From the NCBI RefSeq assembly GCF_009792295.1, contig NZ_CP039934.1, forward strand, positions 392,501 to 456,500: DNA of 64,000 nt, read 5' to 3'. This DNA is from Myroides fluvii (lineage in GTDB: Bacteria > Bacteroidota > Bacteroidia > Flavobacteriales > Flavobacteriaceae). Positions 54,529 to 63,904 of this stretch are shown piece after piece (positions within the stretch are counted from its first letter, which is position 1; each line of letters begins with the position of its first letter). A program made the translations under genes and the position numbers. The notes beneath the pieces were generated by a model. It did not search any database. It was not told where the DNA came from and was given only the letters and a program-made list of their open reading frames with translations.

Positions 54529-55791
54529 ATGAAAAAAATACTTTTATTAGCCGTTAGTCTTTCGTTTTTCGCTTGTAGCAGTGAATTGGATTTACACCCA
54601 AGAACGGGCATTTCACCCGAGGCTATTACACCGAATGACCTCAAAGCACTAGAAAATGGGATGTACAATAACGTTCAAAATGATCCAAAAAGAGAAGCTT
54701 GGATTATGTATGACATTATTGGAGGAAACGTACAAGGATCGAGTACAACGAGTAAGGATGTGATCAACAATACCCTCAATCCACTCAACGGTATTATTGT
54801 AAGCAGTTGGAAGGGATATTACAGCGCTTTATATCAAGTGAACAATGTCATTGCTATTGCTGAGGCATTGCCTTTAGATGAAAACACCCGTCGAGTAAGA
54901 GGAACAGCTCATTACTTCAGAGCCTATATCTACTATAGTTTAGTCACGCGATGGGGTGATGTTCCCTTATTAACTCAAAACTCCTTAGAAAAACCTTCTC
55001 GTGCTCCTAAAGCACAGGTTTGGGAACAAATTGAGAAAGATTTAACTCAAGCCAAAGAACTTTTAGCTGCATCCAAAAGTTATTACTATGTGTCTCAAGA
55101 TGCTGTAACCGCACTACAAGCTCGAGTAATGCTTAGTCAAAACAAAATGCAAGAAGCTTCCACTTTAGCAGAAAGCTTAATCACCAATGGCAAATATGCT
55201 TTAGATGCCTTTGAAAAAATCTTCCGCAAAGAAGCCAATACGGAAATTATTTTTGCTTTTGAAAACTTGACGCCTGAATCATCCAATACTATTAGTACGC
55301 TTTTTTACAACTATGGTCATCCCAACAAAGGAAGTTATGTGTACGCTCCTTCCAAAGAGATTTTAGAACTCATTACGACCAATGATAAAAGAAGGGCTAT
55401 TTCTTTTGGTGTATTTGGAGGACAAGATTGCATCAATAAATACCCTAGTGGACAAACGGGTACAGATCCTGTGATTATCTCGAGAATTGCTGAAATGTAT
55501 TTAATTAGTGCAGAGGCATCTTCTTTAGATTTAGGTACACAACGACTAAACGCCGTTCGAACGGCACGAGGTTTACCCCAAGTACACCCAGCTACACAAA
55601 CTGAAATGGTGGCCTTAGTTCTTGAAGAAAGACGAAAAGAATTTCTAGCGGAAGGATTTGCTTACTATGACTATGTACGTACCAATACGGCGACCCAACA
55701 CTTAGGCCTTTTGAACTACCAACACGTACTGCCTATTCCTGGTGGTGAACTACAATTAAATGATAAACTAACTCCTAATCCTGGTTACTAA
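54529..55791 (+). CDS. SusD/RagB-family surface lipoprotein
   Basis: The 420-residue surface lipoprotein (lipobox SFFAC, Cys16) is the lid partner of the SusC transporter. It has TPR-like helices with family blocks NVIAIAEALPLDEN, RGTAHYFRAYIYYSLVTRWGDVPLL (quoted as RGTAHYFRAYIYYSLVTRWG), ISRIAEMYLISAEASS and the C-terminal LEERRKEFLAEGFAYYDYVR. It ends PIPGGELQLNDKLTPNPGY, the usual tail. It is shorter than many SusD proteins (about 500 or more), with a reduced central part. It binds glycan or other ligand at the cell surface. It follows SusC by 12 nt and overlaps the next gene by 1 nt. Confidence 0.94.
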   Translation: MKKILLLAVSLSFFACSSELDLHPRTGISPEAITPNDLKALENGMYNNVQNDPKREAWIMYDIIGGNVQGSSTTSKDVINNTLNPLNGIIVSSWKGYYSALYQVNNVIAIAEALPLDENTRRVRGTAHYFRAYIYYSLVTRWGDVPLLTQNSLEKPSRAPKAQVWEQIEKDLTQAKELLAASKSYYYVSQDAVTALQARVMLSQNKMQEASTLAESLITNGKYALDAFEKIFRKEANTEIIFAFENLTPESSNTISTLFYNYGHPNKGSYVYAPSKEILELITTNDKRRAISFGVFGGQDCINKYPSGQTGTDPVIISRIAEMYLISAEASSLDLGTQRLNAVRTARGLPQVHPATQTEMVALVLEERRKEFLAEGFAYYDYVRTNTATQHLGLLNYQHVLPIPGGELQLNDKLTPNPGY

Positions 55792-56711
55792 TGAGATCTT
55801 TAAAACTTTTATTATTCGGTCTATTCATCCATTTTCAAGTATCGTGTCAAACCAAATCGGACGACACTTTCACAACTTATGAGGCGATTCCAAAAACGGA
55901 AATGGGTACTCAATTGGTTCGAAATAGCAATTTAATCGCACAAATATTCAAGGATTCAACCTATACCCTAACAAGTGGCGTTCAGGTCAATGAATTATCG
56001 TACTTAGCTAAAAAAGGATATACCATGAAAACCTATGTGTATACCGTAGATTTAAACAATCCTCAACTAAGTGTGGTTGCCTCTATGCCGCACAACAAGC
56101 CTGAATTTGCCATGCAACCCATGACGGGACAAGCTACCGCTTTACTCAACCCCAATTTTGAGGTTGTCGGAGGTGTAAATGGTGATTTTTACGATATGAC
56201 AACGGGGGTTCCTAGAGGAATATTTGTTTTTAATGGGATAATTTTAAGAGCATCTTATATCGCTAGAAATGAAGGATATCTTGCAGTCGATAAACAAAAC
56301 AAAGTAAGTTTGGAAGAAATCGAAAACTTCGATGAACAGGCAAGTCAACTCCAACAAGCCGTATCAGGGGGTGTTTGGTTGGTTAAGAATGGACAAACGG
56401 TTGTTCAATCAGACAAGGAAATTCACCCGCGTACAGCGGTTGGAATCACGGCTAAGAATCAATTGTTATTGATGGTTGTAGATGGTAGAAACTACACTTG
56501 GTCTAATGGGATGAATTACGAAGATTTAGGTGATTTTATGCGTAGCATTGGTTCTGAACGAGCTTTAAATCTTGATGGCGGGGGAAGTTCAACCTTTTTT
56601 ATCAACCCCAACTTTGCTGTTAATAAATTTCTTATCCGCAACTTACCTTCAGACAATGGAGGAATTGAACGAGCTGTTGGAAATGGAATCATCATCACTA
56701 AAACCAAATAA
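55791..56711 (+). CDS. phosphodiester glycosidase (NAGPA-family) lipoprotein
   Basis: The 306-residue lipoprotein (FQVSC, Cys20) carries a NAGPA/phosphodiester glycosidase domain (about 80-300). It shows VNGDFYDMTTGVPRGIFVFNG (quoted as VNGDFYDMTTGVP and RGIFVFNG), HPRTAVGI, MVVDGRN, LGDFMRSIG and the hallmark ALNLDGGGSSTF. The human family member removes GlcNAc from GlcNAc-1-phospho-mannose; bacterial members act on sugar-1-phosphodiesters. It is the only enzyme-like protein of the Sus-type locus, and its start shares a base with the SusD stop. The substrate is not known. Confidence 0.9.
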   Translation: MRSLKLLLFGLFIHFQVSCQTKSDDTFTTYEAIPKTEMGTQLVRNSNLIAQIFKDSTYTLTSGVQVNELSYLAKKGYTMKTYVYTVDLNNPQLSVVASMPHNKPEFAMQPMTGQATALLNPNFEVVGGVNGDFYDMTTGVPRGIFVFNGIILRASYIARNEGYLAVDKQNKVSLEEIENFDEQASQLQQAVSGGVWLVKNGQTVVQSDKEIHPRTAVGITAKNQLLLMVVDGRNYTWSNGMNYEDLGDFMRSIGSERALNLDGGGSSTFFINPNFAVNKFLIRNLPSDNGGIERAVGNGIIITKTK

Positions 56712-56713
56712 AC

Positions 56714-58408
56714 ATGAAGACACAGTCAATCAAACCACTCTTTATTTTAGGGGTACTCTATTCTCTTTTGTTTTTCTTTGTTGGTTGTAGTGCAGACGAT
56801 AATCGCTATGGCTTTACCCCAACCAATCCAAATTTATCCCTTGCTCAAAAAGCATTTGAAGTAAGTAAGGAACAAGGAGAATTGGAAGTGAGTTTTGAAT
56901 CCAATTTACCTTGGCGTGTGGAATCCAACACCAATTGGATTACCTCTAATCTCCTCCGTGGGGATGCGGGTAAACATACGTTAAAAATAACCTACAACAA
57001 AAACCTCGCTTTAGAAGATCGCCTCGGCACACTGCTTATCAAAATTACGGATGACAGCAAGGAAAAGATCACCATCAAACAAGCCAAAGCGAGTATTGAC
57101 GATACCTATACACATTATTATGTCAAAGAGAATGGCACGGGTGATGGTAGTAGTTGGGAACAAGCCACTACCTTAGATCAAGCCTTACAACTCGCGGTAA
57201 ACAACAATGATGTCATTCACTTAACGGAAGGAATCTACTATCCTGGGGCTCATGAACTCATTCCCAATACAGCAGATAAAGACAAAACATTTTTGATTCA
57301 AGCAAATATCAAACTAATTGGCGGTTACCCTAAAACAGCTACAACGGGTAGTAAACCTGCCCCCAATGCGCAATCTATCCTTTCGGGTGCCAATCAAAGT
57401 GTACATGTTATGACTATTTTGGCTCAAAAAATAACTGGTTTAACAGTCATGCTAGAAAACTTAACAATAACGCAAGGAAATGGCGACGCAGGAGCGAGCA
57501 ATTTAACACTCAAAGGATTCAGTGTGCCTCGTGATCACGGAGCGGGAATCATCATCATGGAATCTGCAGTAACAATGAACAACTGTAAAATTATCAAGAA
57601 CCAATCTGGACGTCATGCAGCTGGAATTTTTGCTACACAAAAAAGTATCGTAAACATCACGCACAGCATCGTTAATGAGAATACAGGGGTAAACAGTAAC
57701 GCTAATGCTGGTGGAATTTTTGTTAATAATTCGACGATGAACCTTTCCTTTACGGATGTCTCTTTCAACAAAGCAGGTGGGGTTTCCGGTGGAATCCAAA
57801 CGTTGAACAATTCGGAAATCAACTTGACTAACGTAACGGTTACAAATAACCAAGCCAATAGTAATGCTGGTGGATTCTACCACAGAGGCAATTCAAAATC
57901 TGTAGTCATCAATTCGTATTTCTATAACAATACCGCAACAGAAGGGGGAGGAATCTCCACTCATGATGGCGCTGTATTACACCTGATTAACAGCACGTTG
58001 TACCGAAACGAATCTCAAAAACTATATGGTGCTATCAACAACCAAGCAAACAATACCATTTACCTCTACAACAGCTTGTTGTTTGACAACCCAAGTACGG
58101 TCAATAACAACGGAATTAATCCAGCAGGAACCTTAAGCGTTACAGCATCGGCAGTACACAACCAACTTTTTGGGGCAGAAAATATCCTAACGGGAACTTT
58201 TACAGCTCAGGATATTCAAACGGCAAATCCGGTACAAATTATGCCTAGTAATGCATCTAGTCCGATTGCTACTAAAGGAATGAGTGTAGAAGAACTAATG
58301 GAACTTCGCAATCGATTGGGAATCGCCATTCCTATTGAAGTTTTTACTTCTGATTTAAATGCGAAATCAAGAGAAGGAAGTAAAACCATGGGAGCTTATC
58401 GTTTATAA
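56714..58408 (+). CDS. BACON domain/right-handed beta-helix lipoprotein
   Basis: The 564-residue lipoprotein (lipobox FFVGC, Cys25) has an N-terminal BACON-like beta-sandwich (about 45-130; VSFESNLPWRVESNTNWITS), a putative glycan- or mucin-binding domain. A parallel beta-helix (about 135-515) follows, with pectate-lyase-like coils: VILSGANQSVHVMTI-type start, then repeats such as LTNVTVTNNQANSNAGGFYH, NINLTFTDV-like and HLINSTLYRNESQ. Asn/Thr ladders are evident. No lyase catalytic triad can be pointed to by eye, so it may bind rather than cut. It is the last gene of the sigma-Sus locus, with a terminator after it. Confidence 0.85.
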   Translation: MKTQSIKPLFILGVLYSLLFFFVGCSADDNRYGFTPTNPNLSLAQKAFEVSKEQGELEVSFESNLPWRVESNTNWITSNLLRGDAGKHTLKITYNKNLALEDRLGTLLIKITDDSKEKITIKQAKASIDDTYTHYYVKENGTGDGSSWEQATTLDQALQLAVNNNDVIHLTEGIYYPGAHELIPNTADKDKTFLIQANIKLIGGYPKTATTGSKPAPNAQSILSGANQSVHVMTILAQKITGLTVMLENLTITQGNGDAGASNLTLKGFSVPRDHGAGIIIMESAVTMNNCKIIKNQSGRHAAGIFATQKSIVNITHSIVNENTGVNSNANAGGIFVNNSTMNLSFTDVSFNKAGGVSGGIQTLNNSEINLTNVTVTNNQANSNAGGFYHRGNSKSVVINSYFYNNTATEGGGISTHDGAVLHLINSTLYRNESQKLYGAINNQANNTIYLYNSLLFDNPSTVNNNGINPAGTLSVTASAVHNQLFGAENILTGTFTAQDIQTANPVQIMPSNASSPIATKGMSVEELMELRNRLGIAIPIEVFTSDLNAKSREGSKTMGAYRL

Positions 58409-58435
58409 CCCCTTCCTTATTTTCTTATAAAGCAT

Positions 58436-58472
58436 CAAGCCATCCCGTAATAGGATGGCTTGATTTTTTTAT
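58436..58472 (+). terminator. terminator of the Sus-type locus
   Basis: A perfect 10-bp stem CAAGCCATCC / GGATGGCTTG (58436-58445 with 58453-58462) has a 7-nt loop and is followed by ATTTTTTTATTT. Confidence 0.9.
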
Positions 58473-58649
58473 TTGACTGAACTGCTGTTTTTCTGTGTTC
58501 ATCTTCCAATAAGAAATAAACCATTTTCTGACTAATCCATACTCTTCCAACATACACGTAAAGGATTCTCTCTTAATTGATCAACGTATTAGCTGTGTAA
58601 GCCAATCAAAGCGTAAACGCCCTTTCCCACTTGATCTTCAAAATTCCAA

Positions 58650-58679
58650 TTGTACACCCGTGAATAATATGTAATTTTG
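58650..58679 (+). promoter_or_regulatory. promoter of the RluA-family gene
   Basis: The -33 TTG (58650-58652), a 19-nt spacer and -7 TAATTTTG (58672-58679) lie 20 nt before the ATG. It has the same spacing as three of the four rRNA promoters. Confidence 0.8.
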
Positions 58680-58699
58680 CAGCAACCAAATTCAAAATC

Positions 58700-60382
58700 A
58701 TGTCCAACACCGATGCTGCTTTTAGACGATTTCAATCGGATATTTCGCTAATCAACAAACCTCAAAAATTCACGTTTCCTTTTTACTACGAACCTCATCC
58801 ATTGAGTATTGTGGCTTGTGAAGAACTACAACGTGAACTGGAAAGCAATGCAATATTTCTTCCTCTTTTTGACGCTTCTCACCCGCTAGGTTTACCTTCA
58901 GGCAAAATGTTTGGGGTATTACTTGTTGAAAATCGAAGCGGAGAATTGGGTTATTTACGTGGTTTTTCGGGTAAACTAGGCTCCTATACGCATTTGGAAG
59001 GATTTGTTCCTCCTGTATTTGATTTATGGAATAAGGACAGTTTTTTTGCTAAAGAAGAAGCGGTATTAAATGCTATTAATGCGCAACTGGAGCAAGTACA
59101 ACAAGATCAGACCTACAAAGAAGCGACGGACCTCCTCCAACGACAACTAGCTGAGGAAAAAGAGGCTTTGACTCAAAAAAAGGCAGCACTGAAACAGCTA
59201 AAACAGGAGCGAAAAACGGAACGAGACGCAAAAATAGCAATCCTTAGTTCGGCAGAATTTGAACTATTACATGACGATTTAATCAAACAAAGTTTACGCG
59301 ATAAACATGAACTGCGCATGCTCACCGCCTATTGGCAAGAACAAGTCCAAGCAACACAACAGCGCATTGCTGATTTTGAACTGCATATTGCGACCTTAAA
59401 AGAAGAGCGAAAGCAGAAATCCAATGCTTTGCAGCGCAAGCTTTTTCAGCAATATCGCTTTCTCAACTACAACAAAGAAGAGCAAGATTTACTGGATATT
59501 TTTGAGCAAACAGCACTTCAACAACCTCCTGCAGCAACGGGTGATTGTGCGGCACCTAAATTATTACAATACGCTTACCTCAACGGTTATAAACCCCTTG
59601 CTATGGCGGAATTTTGGTGGGGTGAATCACCTAAATCAGAGATTCGCAAACACCAGCACTACTACCCGGCTTGTCGTGGTAAATGTGAACCGATCTTAGG
59701 GCATATGTTACAGGGGTTAGATGTGGATGAAAATCCACTGCTAATCAATCCAGAGCTACAGCGCCCGATTGAAATTGTTTATGAGGATGAGGACTTTGCT
59801 ATTGTCAATAAACCCGAGGAGTTTTTAAGCGTTCCTGGAATTTACATTCAAGATTCCATTTATGAGCGCATGAAAATACGCTATCCCAAAGCGACGGGTC
59901 CCCTTATTGTACACCGCTTGGATATGGCGACATCTGGTATTTTAATCATAGCCAAAAACAAAGAAGCACATAAGGCCTTACAAAGTCAGTTTATCAAAAA
60001 AACAGTAACGAAGCGTTATGTGGCTCTTTTAGACGGAATCATCCAAGGAGAGGAAGGCGTTATCGATTTACCGCTGCGTGTCGATTTAGAAGACCGCCCG
60101 CGTCAGATGGTTTGCTACGAACACGGTAAACCTGCTAAAACAAAATGGGAGGTGATCGAACGAAAAGAGGGCAAAACCAAAGTGTATTTTTATCCCATTA
60201 CAGGGAGAACGCACCAATTGCGCATGCATGCTTCTCATCCCCTGGGACTGAATACGCCTATTGTAGGTGATGATCTCTATGGCACCAAGAGTAGTCGTTT
60301 GTTTTTACACGCGGAATCAATTACGTTTAAACATCCGAAAACCTATGAAACGGTTTCTTTTCAAGTGAAAGAGCAATTTTGA
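58700..60382 (+). CDS. RluA-family pseudouridine synthase with long N-terminal extension
   Basis: The C-terminal ~205 residues (about 354-560) form an RluA-type pseudouridine synthase with catalytic Asp408 (IVHRLDMATSGILIIAKN) and YPITGRTHQLRMHASHPLG. The first ~350 residues are an extra module: an alpha/beta part (about 20-110), a long charged coiled coil (about 125-250), and a segment with Cys283 (GDCAAPKLLQYA) and Cys325/Cys329 (ACRGKCEPILGHML) that looks like a possible metal or RNA contact. No S4 domain is present. The target RNA is unknown. It has its own good promoter. Confidence 0.9.
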   Translation: MSNTDAAFRRFQSDISLINKPQKFTFPFYYEPHPLSIVACEELQRELESNAIFLPLFDASHPLGLPSGKMFGVLLVENRSGELGYLRGFSGKLGSYTHLEGFVPPVFDLWNKDSFFAKEEAVLNAINAQLEQVQQDQTYKEATDLLQRQLAEEKEALTQKKAALKQLKQERKTERDAKIAILSSAEFELLHDDLIKQSLRDKHELRMLTAYWQEQVQATQQRIADFELHIATLKEERKQKSNALQRKLFQQYRFLNYNKEEQDLLDIFEQTALQQPPAATGDCAAPKLLQYAYLNGYKPLAMAEFWWGESPKSEIRKHQHYYPACRGKCEPILGHMLQGLDVDENPLLINPELQRPIEIVYEDEDFAIVNKPEEFLSVPGIYIQDSIYERMKIRYPKATGPLIVHRLDMATSGILIIAKNKEAHKALQSQFIKKTVTKRYVALLDGIIQGEEGVIDLPLRVDLEDRPRQMVCYEHGKPAKTKWEVIERKEGKTKVYFYPITGRTHQLRMHASHPLGLNTPIVGDDLYGTKSSRLFLHAESITFKHPKTYETVSFQVKEQF

Positions 60383-60527
60383 TAGCGGTTGTTTTTTGTT
60401 TTTTTGCTAGTTGCTTTTTTATTCGTTGTGATTTTATTCCATTTTCGGTTAAAAAATAGCTCTTCTTTAATCAGAAAAGTCACTCATTTCTCATAACTCC
60501 TTATCTTTAGCTAAAATAAACAAGGTT

Positions 60528-61760
60528 ATGCGAGATAAAAAAGCTCAACTTCGGCTACACAAGCGAATTGCCACGGGATTATTTCTAGTCATGGCTGTTG
60601 TATACCTCTTCATGGTATACCTTTTGAAATATAGTCCTGCGAGTTGGATGGGTTATGTTAAAGCGTTTGCTGAAGCAGCTATGGTGGGTGCCTTGGCCGA
60701 TTGGTTTGCTGTAACAGCTTTGTTTCGCCATCCTATGGGATTGAAAATACCCCACACCAATCTAATTGAAAACAAGAAAAATGATATTGGAGACAATTTA
60801 GGCAATTTCGTCACGGAGAATTTCCTAACGCCATCCACGATCCGCCCTTATATTAACAAACTTGAAGTAGCCCATTTTCTATCACAATGGCTGAATCAAC
60901 CCAAAAACCAACAGCTTTTAGAGCAGGAATTGCTCTTTTTACTTCAATCCATTATCCAAGATATAGATGAGAAAAAAATCATTGATTTTCTATCTCAGAA
61001 GGCAGAAGAGGGAATGAATGAAATCAACATACAACAATTTATTGCACAGGGATTACAGTATGCTTTGAAACAGAATGAGCACAATCGGTTGATTTCTTTA
61101 GTCTTACCAAAAATACAAGACTATGTTGAGCATCATCGCACAGAAATTTACGAGCAAATTATAGAAAAGAAACCGCTTTTAGGATTAGTCGGAGGTAAAA
61201 CGGTTACCAATCAATTAATCAAAGGATTACATGCTTTTTTAGCTGATATTCAAACCAACGAAAAACACAAAGTAAGAGAAGAAATTGGCCTTCAGTTGAT
61301 TCAATTAGCCAAGGATATTGAATCTTCCTTGGAATGGAAGACAAAATTACAAGCTATGTTGCATCAATTTGTAACGAAGGACGTTATTAGGCAGTACTTA
61401 ACTGATTTTTGGCTAACAACAAAAGAATCCCTTCTCATCCAATTAAAAACGGAAAATTCTACTTTTCGCTCTTATTTAAAAAACACGATTCAATCGCTTG
61501 CAGATACGATTAATCAGGATGTAGATTTACAGCACCGTTTGAATCATTGGACACAAGTTACCTTATATCGCATGGCTTTGCGCAACACCCAAGAAGTGAG
61601 TACCTTAATCCGCAATACAGTGGATCAATGGGATGGCCGTGAACTCAGCGATAAACTTGAACTCGAAGTGGGAAAAGATTTACAGTTTATTCGAATCAAT
61701 GGAACCTTAGTGGGCGGATTAGTGGGTTTATTGATATACTTATTCACCCAATTATTGTAA
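60528..61760 (+). CDS. DUF445 domain membrane protein
   Basis: The 410-residue DUF445 protein has helices at about 15-35 and 385-407 (VGGLVGLLIYLFTQLL). Between them lie the conserved WFAVTALFRHPMGLKIPHTNLI block (quoted as WFAVTALFRHPMG and KIPHTNLI), VTENFL and a long helical region. The topology suggests a membrane-tethered helical domain; the function is uncharacterised. A -7-like TATCTTTA precedes the ATG by about 20 nt. It ends overlapping the convergent hypothetical gene by 9 bp. Confidence 0.9.
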   Translation: MRDKKAQLRLHKRIATGLFLVMAVVYLFMVYLLKYSPASWMGYVKAFAEAAMVGALADWFAVTALFRHPMGLKIPHTNLIENKKNDIGDNLGNFVTENFLTPSTIRPYINKLEVAHFLSQWLNQPKNQQLLEQELLFLLQSIIQDIDEKKIIDFLSQKAEEGMNEINIQQFIAQGLQYALKQNEHNRLISLVLPKIQDYVEHHRTEIYEQIIEKKPLLGLVGGKTVTNQLIKGLHAFLADIQTNEKHKVREEIGLQLIQLAKDIESSLEWKTKLQAMLHQFVTKDVIRQYLTDFWLTTKESLLIQLKTENSTFRSYLKNTIQSLADTINQDVDLQHRLNHWTQVTLYRMALRNTQEVSTLIRNTVDQWDGRELSDKLELEVGKDLQFIRINGTLVGGLVGLLIYLFTQLL

Positions 61761-62234
61761 GATAAACCGACTTCGAATATGATCCGTTAGCATTTTTTGC
61801 ACTTGAGGATCGGATTCGGTTTGTTTCAAAAAATCAAAATGCGAGAGTATTTCATCCGTTCGCTTTGGTGAAAGTTGAATATTAGCTGTGCTTAAAAACG
61901 TATCAAACGAAATATGGGCTGCACAAACGTAATCAAAAAGGTAGTGTTTACCTCCTCTTTCGAGGAGTTCTTGAGCCAAGATGTGGTAATTTTGAAAGAC
62001 AGAAAAACTCACTTGAGCTACTTTGCCCAATTCAATAAATAAATCGCGAATTAGATCAATATTAACCGTGTGTATCTGATCGCAAACGATACTTGCGATC
62101 TGTTGTCTAAAGATGTAATTTTCATCTTTGAACTTCGCCCCAAATTTTCCGTTCCATTTTAATTCCAACCAATCGCGATCTGCCATATCATAATTTTCAA
62201 TAAAAGACTGGATTCCAACATGTTCTACCGTCAT
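61752..62234 (-). CDS. hypothetical protein
   Basis: Not recognised. The 160-residue soluble, mostly helical protein has no signal peptide or transmembrane helix. Motifs such as WLELKWNGKFGAKFKDENY and FRQQIASIVCDQIHTVNIDL are distinctive, and the C-terminus is basic (MLTDHIRSRFILQ). It is convergent with DUF445 with a 9-bp overlap. It is separated from hisS upstream by a strong terminator, so it has its own promoter. Confidence 0.75.
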   Translation of the reverse strand: MTVEHVGIQSFIENYDMADRDWLELKWNGKFGAKFKDENYIFRQQIASIVCDQIHTVNIDLIRDLFIELGKVAQVSFSVFQNYHILAQELLERGGKHYLFDYVCAAHISFDTFLSTANIQLSPKRTDEILSHFDFLKQTESDPQVQKMLTDHIRSRFILQ

Positions 62235-62419
62235 ACTCCCATATTTAAATTCATTTTTTCCTTTTGCTAAGGTACTACATAAATTTTGGTCTCCTTTTTT
62301 TGTATAGCATTTTTTGCATACTTTTTCATTCTAATAAATATACAGCAAACAACTACAATAAAGCACTTGAGCGCATTTGATACGTACAATTTAGTACCTC
62401 CTGTCTATCAACAAAATAC

Positions 62420-62468
62420 AAAAAAGATAAGGGTTGCATGCTTCAGCATGCAACCCTTATCTTTTTTT
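62420..62468 (-). terminator. strong intrinsic terminator of hisS
   Basis: A perfect stem of about 21 bp, with core ATAAGGGTTGCATGC / GCATGCAACCCTTAT (62427-62441 with 62446-62460), carries a TTCA loop and is flanked by A- and T-runs so that it can work in both directions. Confidence 0.9.
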
Positions 62469-62494
62469 ATGTTCGATTTCTTTGTCCTTGTATC

Positions 62495-63865
62495 TTATCT
62501 CACAAGGTCTTTTAATTCTTCTAAATTTACCGTCTGTTGTTCACCAGAAACTAAATTCTTCACCGTATACTTTTGTTGTTGAATTTCTTCACTTCCAGCT
62601 AATACGGCAAATGGAATATTTTTCTTATCTGCAAATTGGAATTGTTTTCCCATTTTTGCTTTATCGGGATAGATTTCAGTTTTAATTCCTGCATCTCTCA
62701 ATCGGGCTACCGCTTGCATCGCATAACTCATTTCTTCCTCTCCAAGATTTAAAAACATCACCTTAGAAGCCGCATTTACCGTTGCAGGGAATAAATTCAA
62801 CTCTTCCATCACCAAATAGATGCGATCCAAACCAAATGAAATTCCAACACCGCTCATGTCTTTTAATCCAAAGATACCCGTTAAATCGTCATAGCGTCCA
62901 CCACCACCGATTGAACCCATTTGAACTGTATCAGGTGCCCCTATTTCAAAGATAGCGCCTGTATAGTAATTTAACCCACGTGCTAAGGTAACATCTAAAT
63001 TCAATGTCGCAGTAGAGAGTCCAATTTGAGCAATCTCTTTTCCTACAAAAGTCAGCTCTTCAACTCCTTTTGTTCCTTGTTCCGATTCGGCTAATAATTG
63101 GCGTAATTTCTCTATTTTCTCTTCAAATGATCCCGTAAAATTGAATAAAGGCTGTACTTTTTCAATCGCCTTTTCGTCAATTCCCTTTTCAATCATTTCT
63201 TTCTTCACGCCTTCTTCACCAATTTTATCCAGCTTATCTAAAGCAACGGTAAAATCAATTAATTTATCACTTGCTCCAATCACCTCCGCAATTCCCGCTA
63301 AAATCTTTCTGTTGTTTAACTTAATGGTTACTCCGTTTATTCCTAAAGCAGTAAATACACGATCATACAACAAAACTAGTTCTACTTCTTGCCAAAGGGA
63401 TTTGGATCCAATCACGTCAGCATCACATTGGTAAAACTCTCTGAATCGTCCTTTTTGCGGGCGATCTGCGCGCCATACGGGTTGCATTTGGTAGCGTTTA
63501 AAAGGAAAGTCTAATTCATTTTGGTGCATCACTACATAACGCGCAAAAGGCACCGTCAAATCATAACGCAACGCTTTTTCAGAAATCTGACTGGTTACCT
63601 TCAAGCTATTCTTTTCGTCTAACAGCGTTTGATCTGCTTTACTCAAATAATCACCTGAATTTAAAATTTTAAAAATCAATCGATCTCCTTCTTCTCCATA
63701 TTTCCCTAAGAGCGTCTCCAAATTTTCAAAAGAGGGTGTCTCTATGGGATGGAAACCAAAATGCTCAAAATGATGACGGATTGTTTGCATTATGTATTGT
63801 CTTCTTGCTACTTCAATCGAAGAAAAATCACGTGTCCCTTTTGGAATTCCTGGTTTCTTTGCCAT
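62495..63865 (-). CDS. hisS: histidyl-tRNA synthetase
   Basis: This class II aminoacyl-tRNA synthetase charges tRNA-His. Its 456 residues include motif 1 ([16 protein letters not shown]), motif 2 ([14 protein letters not shown]), the histidine-A loop [14 protein letters not shown] and motif 3 ([10 protein letters not shown]), and a C-terminal anticodon-binding domain (about 365-456; [19 protein letters not shown]). I start at the ATG 63865; a TTG 6 nt upstream opens the frame. A -7 TATTTTTG lies at 63897-63904 on this strand. Confidence 0.97.
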   Translation of the reverse strand: MAKKPGIPKGTRDFSSIEVARRQYIMQTIRHHFEHFGFHPIETPSFENLETLLGKYGEEGDRLIFKILNSGDYLSKADQTLLDEKNSLKVTSQISEKALRYDLTVPFARYVVMHQNELDFPFKRYQMQPVWRADRPQKGRFREFYQCDADVIGSKSLWQEVELVLLYDRVFTALGINGVTIKLNNRKILAGIAEVIGASDKLIDFTVALDKLDKIGEEGVKKEMIEKGIDEKAIEKVQPLFNFTGSFEEKIEKLRQLLAESEQGTKGVEELTFVGKEIAQIGLSTATLNLDVTLARGLNYYTGAIFEIGAPDTVQMGSIGGGGRYDDLTGIFGLKDMSGVGISFGLDRIYLVMEELNLFPATVNAASKVMFLNLGEEEMSYAMQAVARLRDAGIKTEIYPDKAKMGKQFQFADKKNIPFAVLAGSEEIQQQKYTVKNLVSGEQQTVNLEELKDLVR

Positions 63866-63896
63866 TTTCAATTAATTTTCAAATTATTTAATCATA

Positions 63897-63904
63897 CAAA
63901 AATA
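63897..63904 (-). promoter_or_regulatory. -7 element of hisS
   Basis: TATTTTTG on the minus strand, 31 nt before the ATG. No -33 TTG is seen. The rest of the window to 64000 is AT- and AG-rich with no further gene. Confidence 0.45.

Noticed and set aside
62286..62685. Two open frames on the plus strand
   Set aside because: They cross the hisS terminator and the antisense of hisS.
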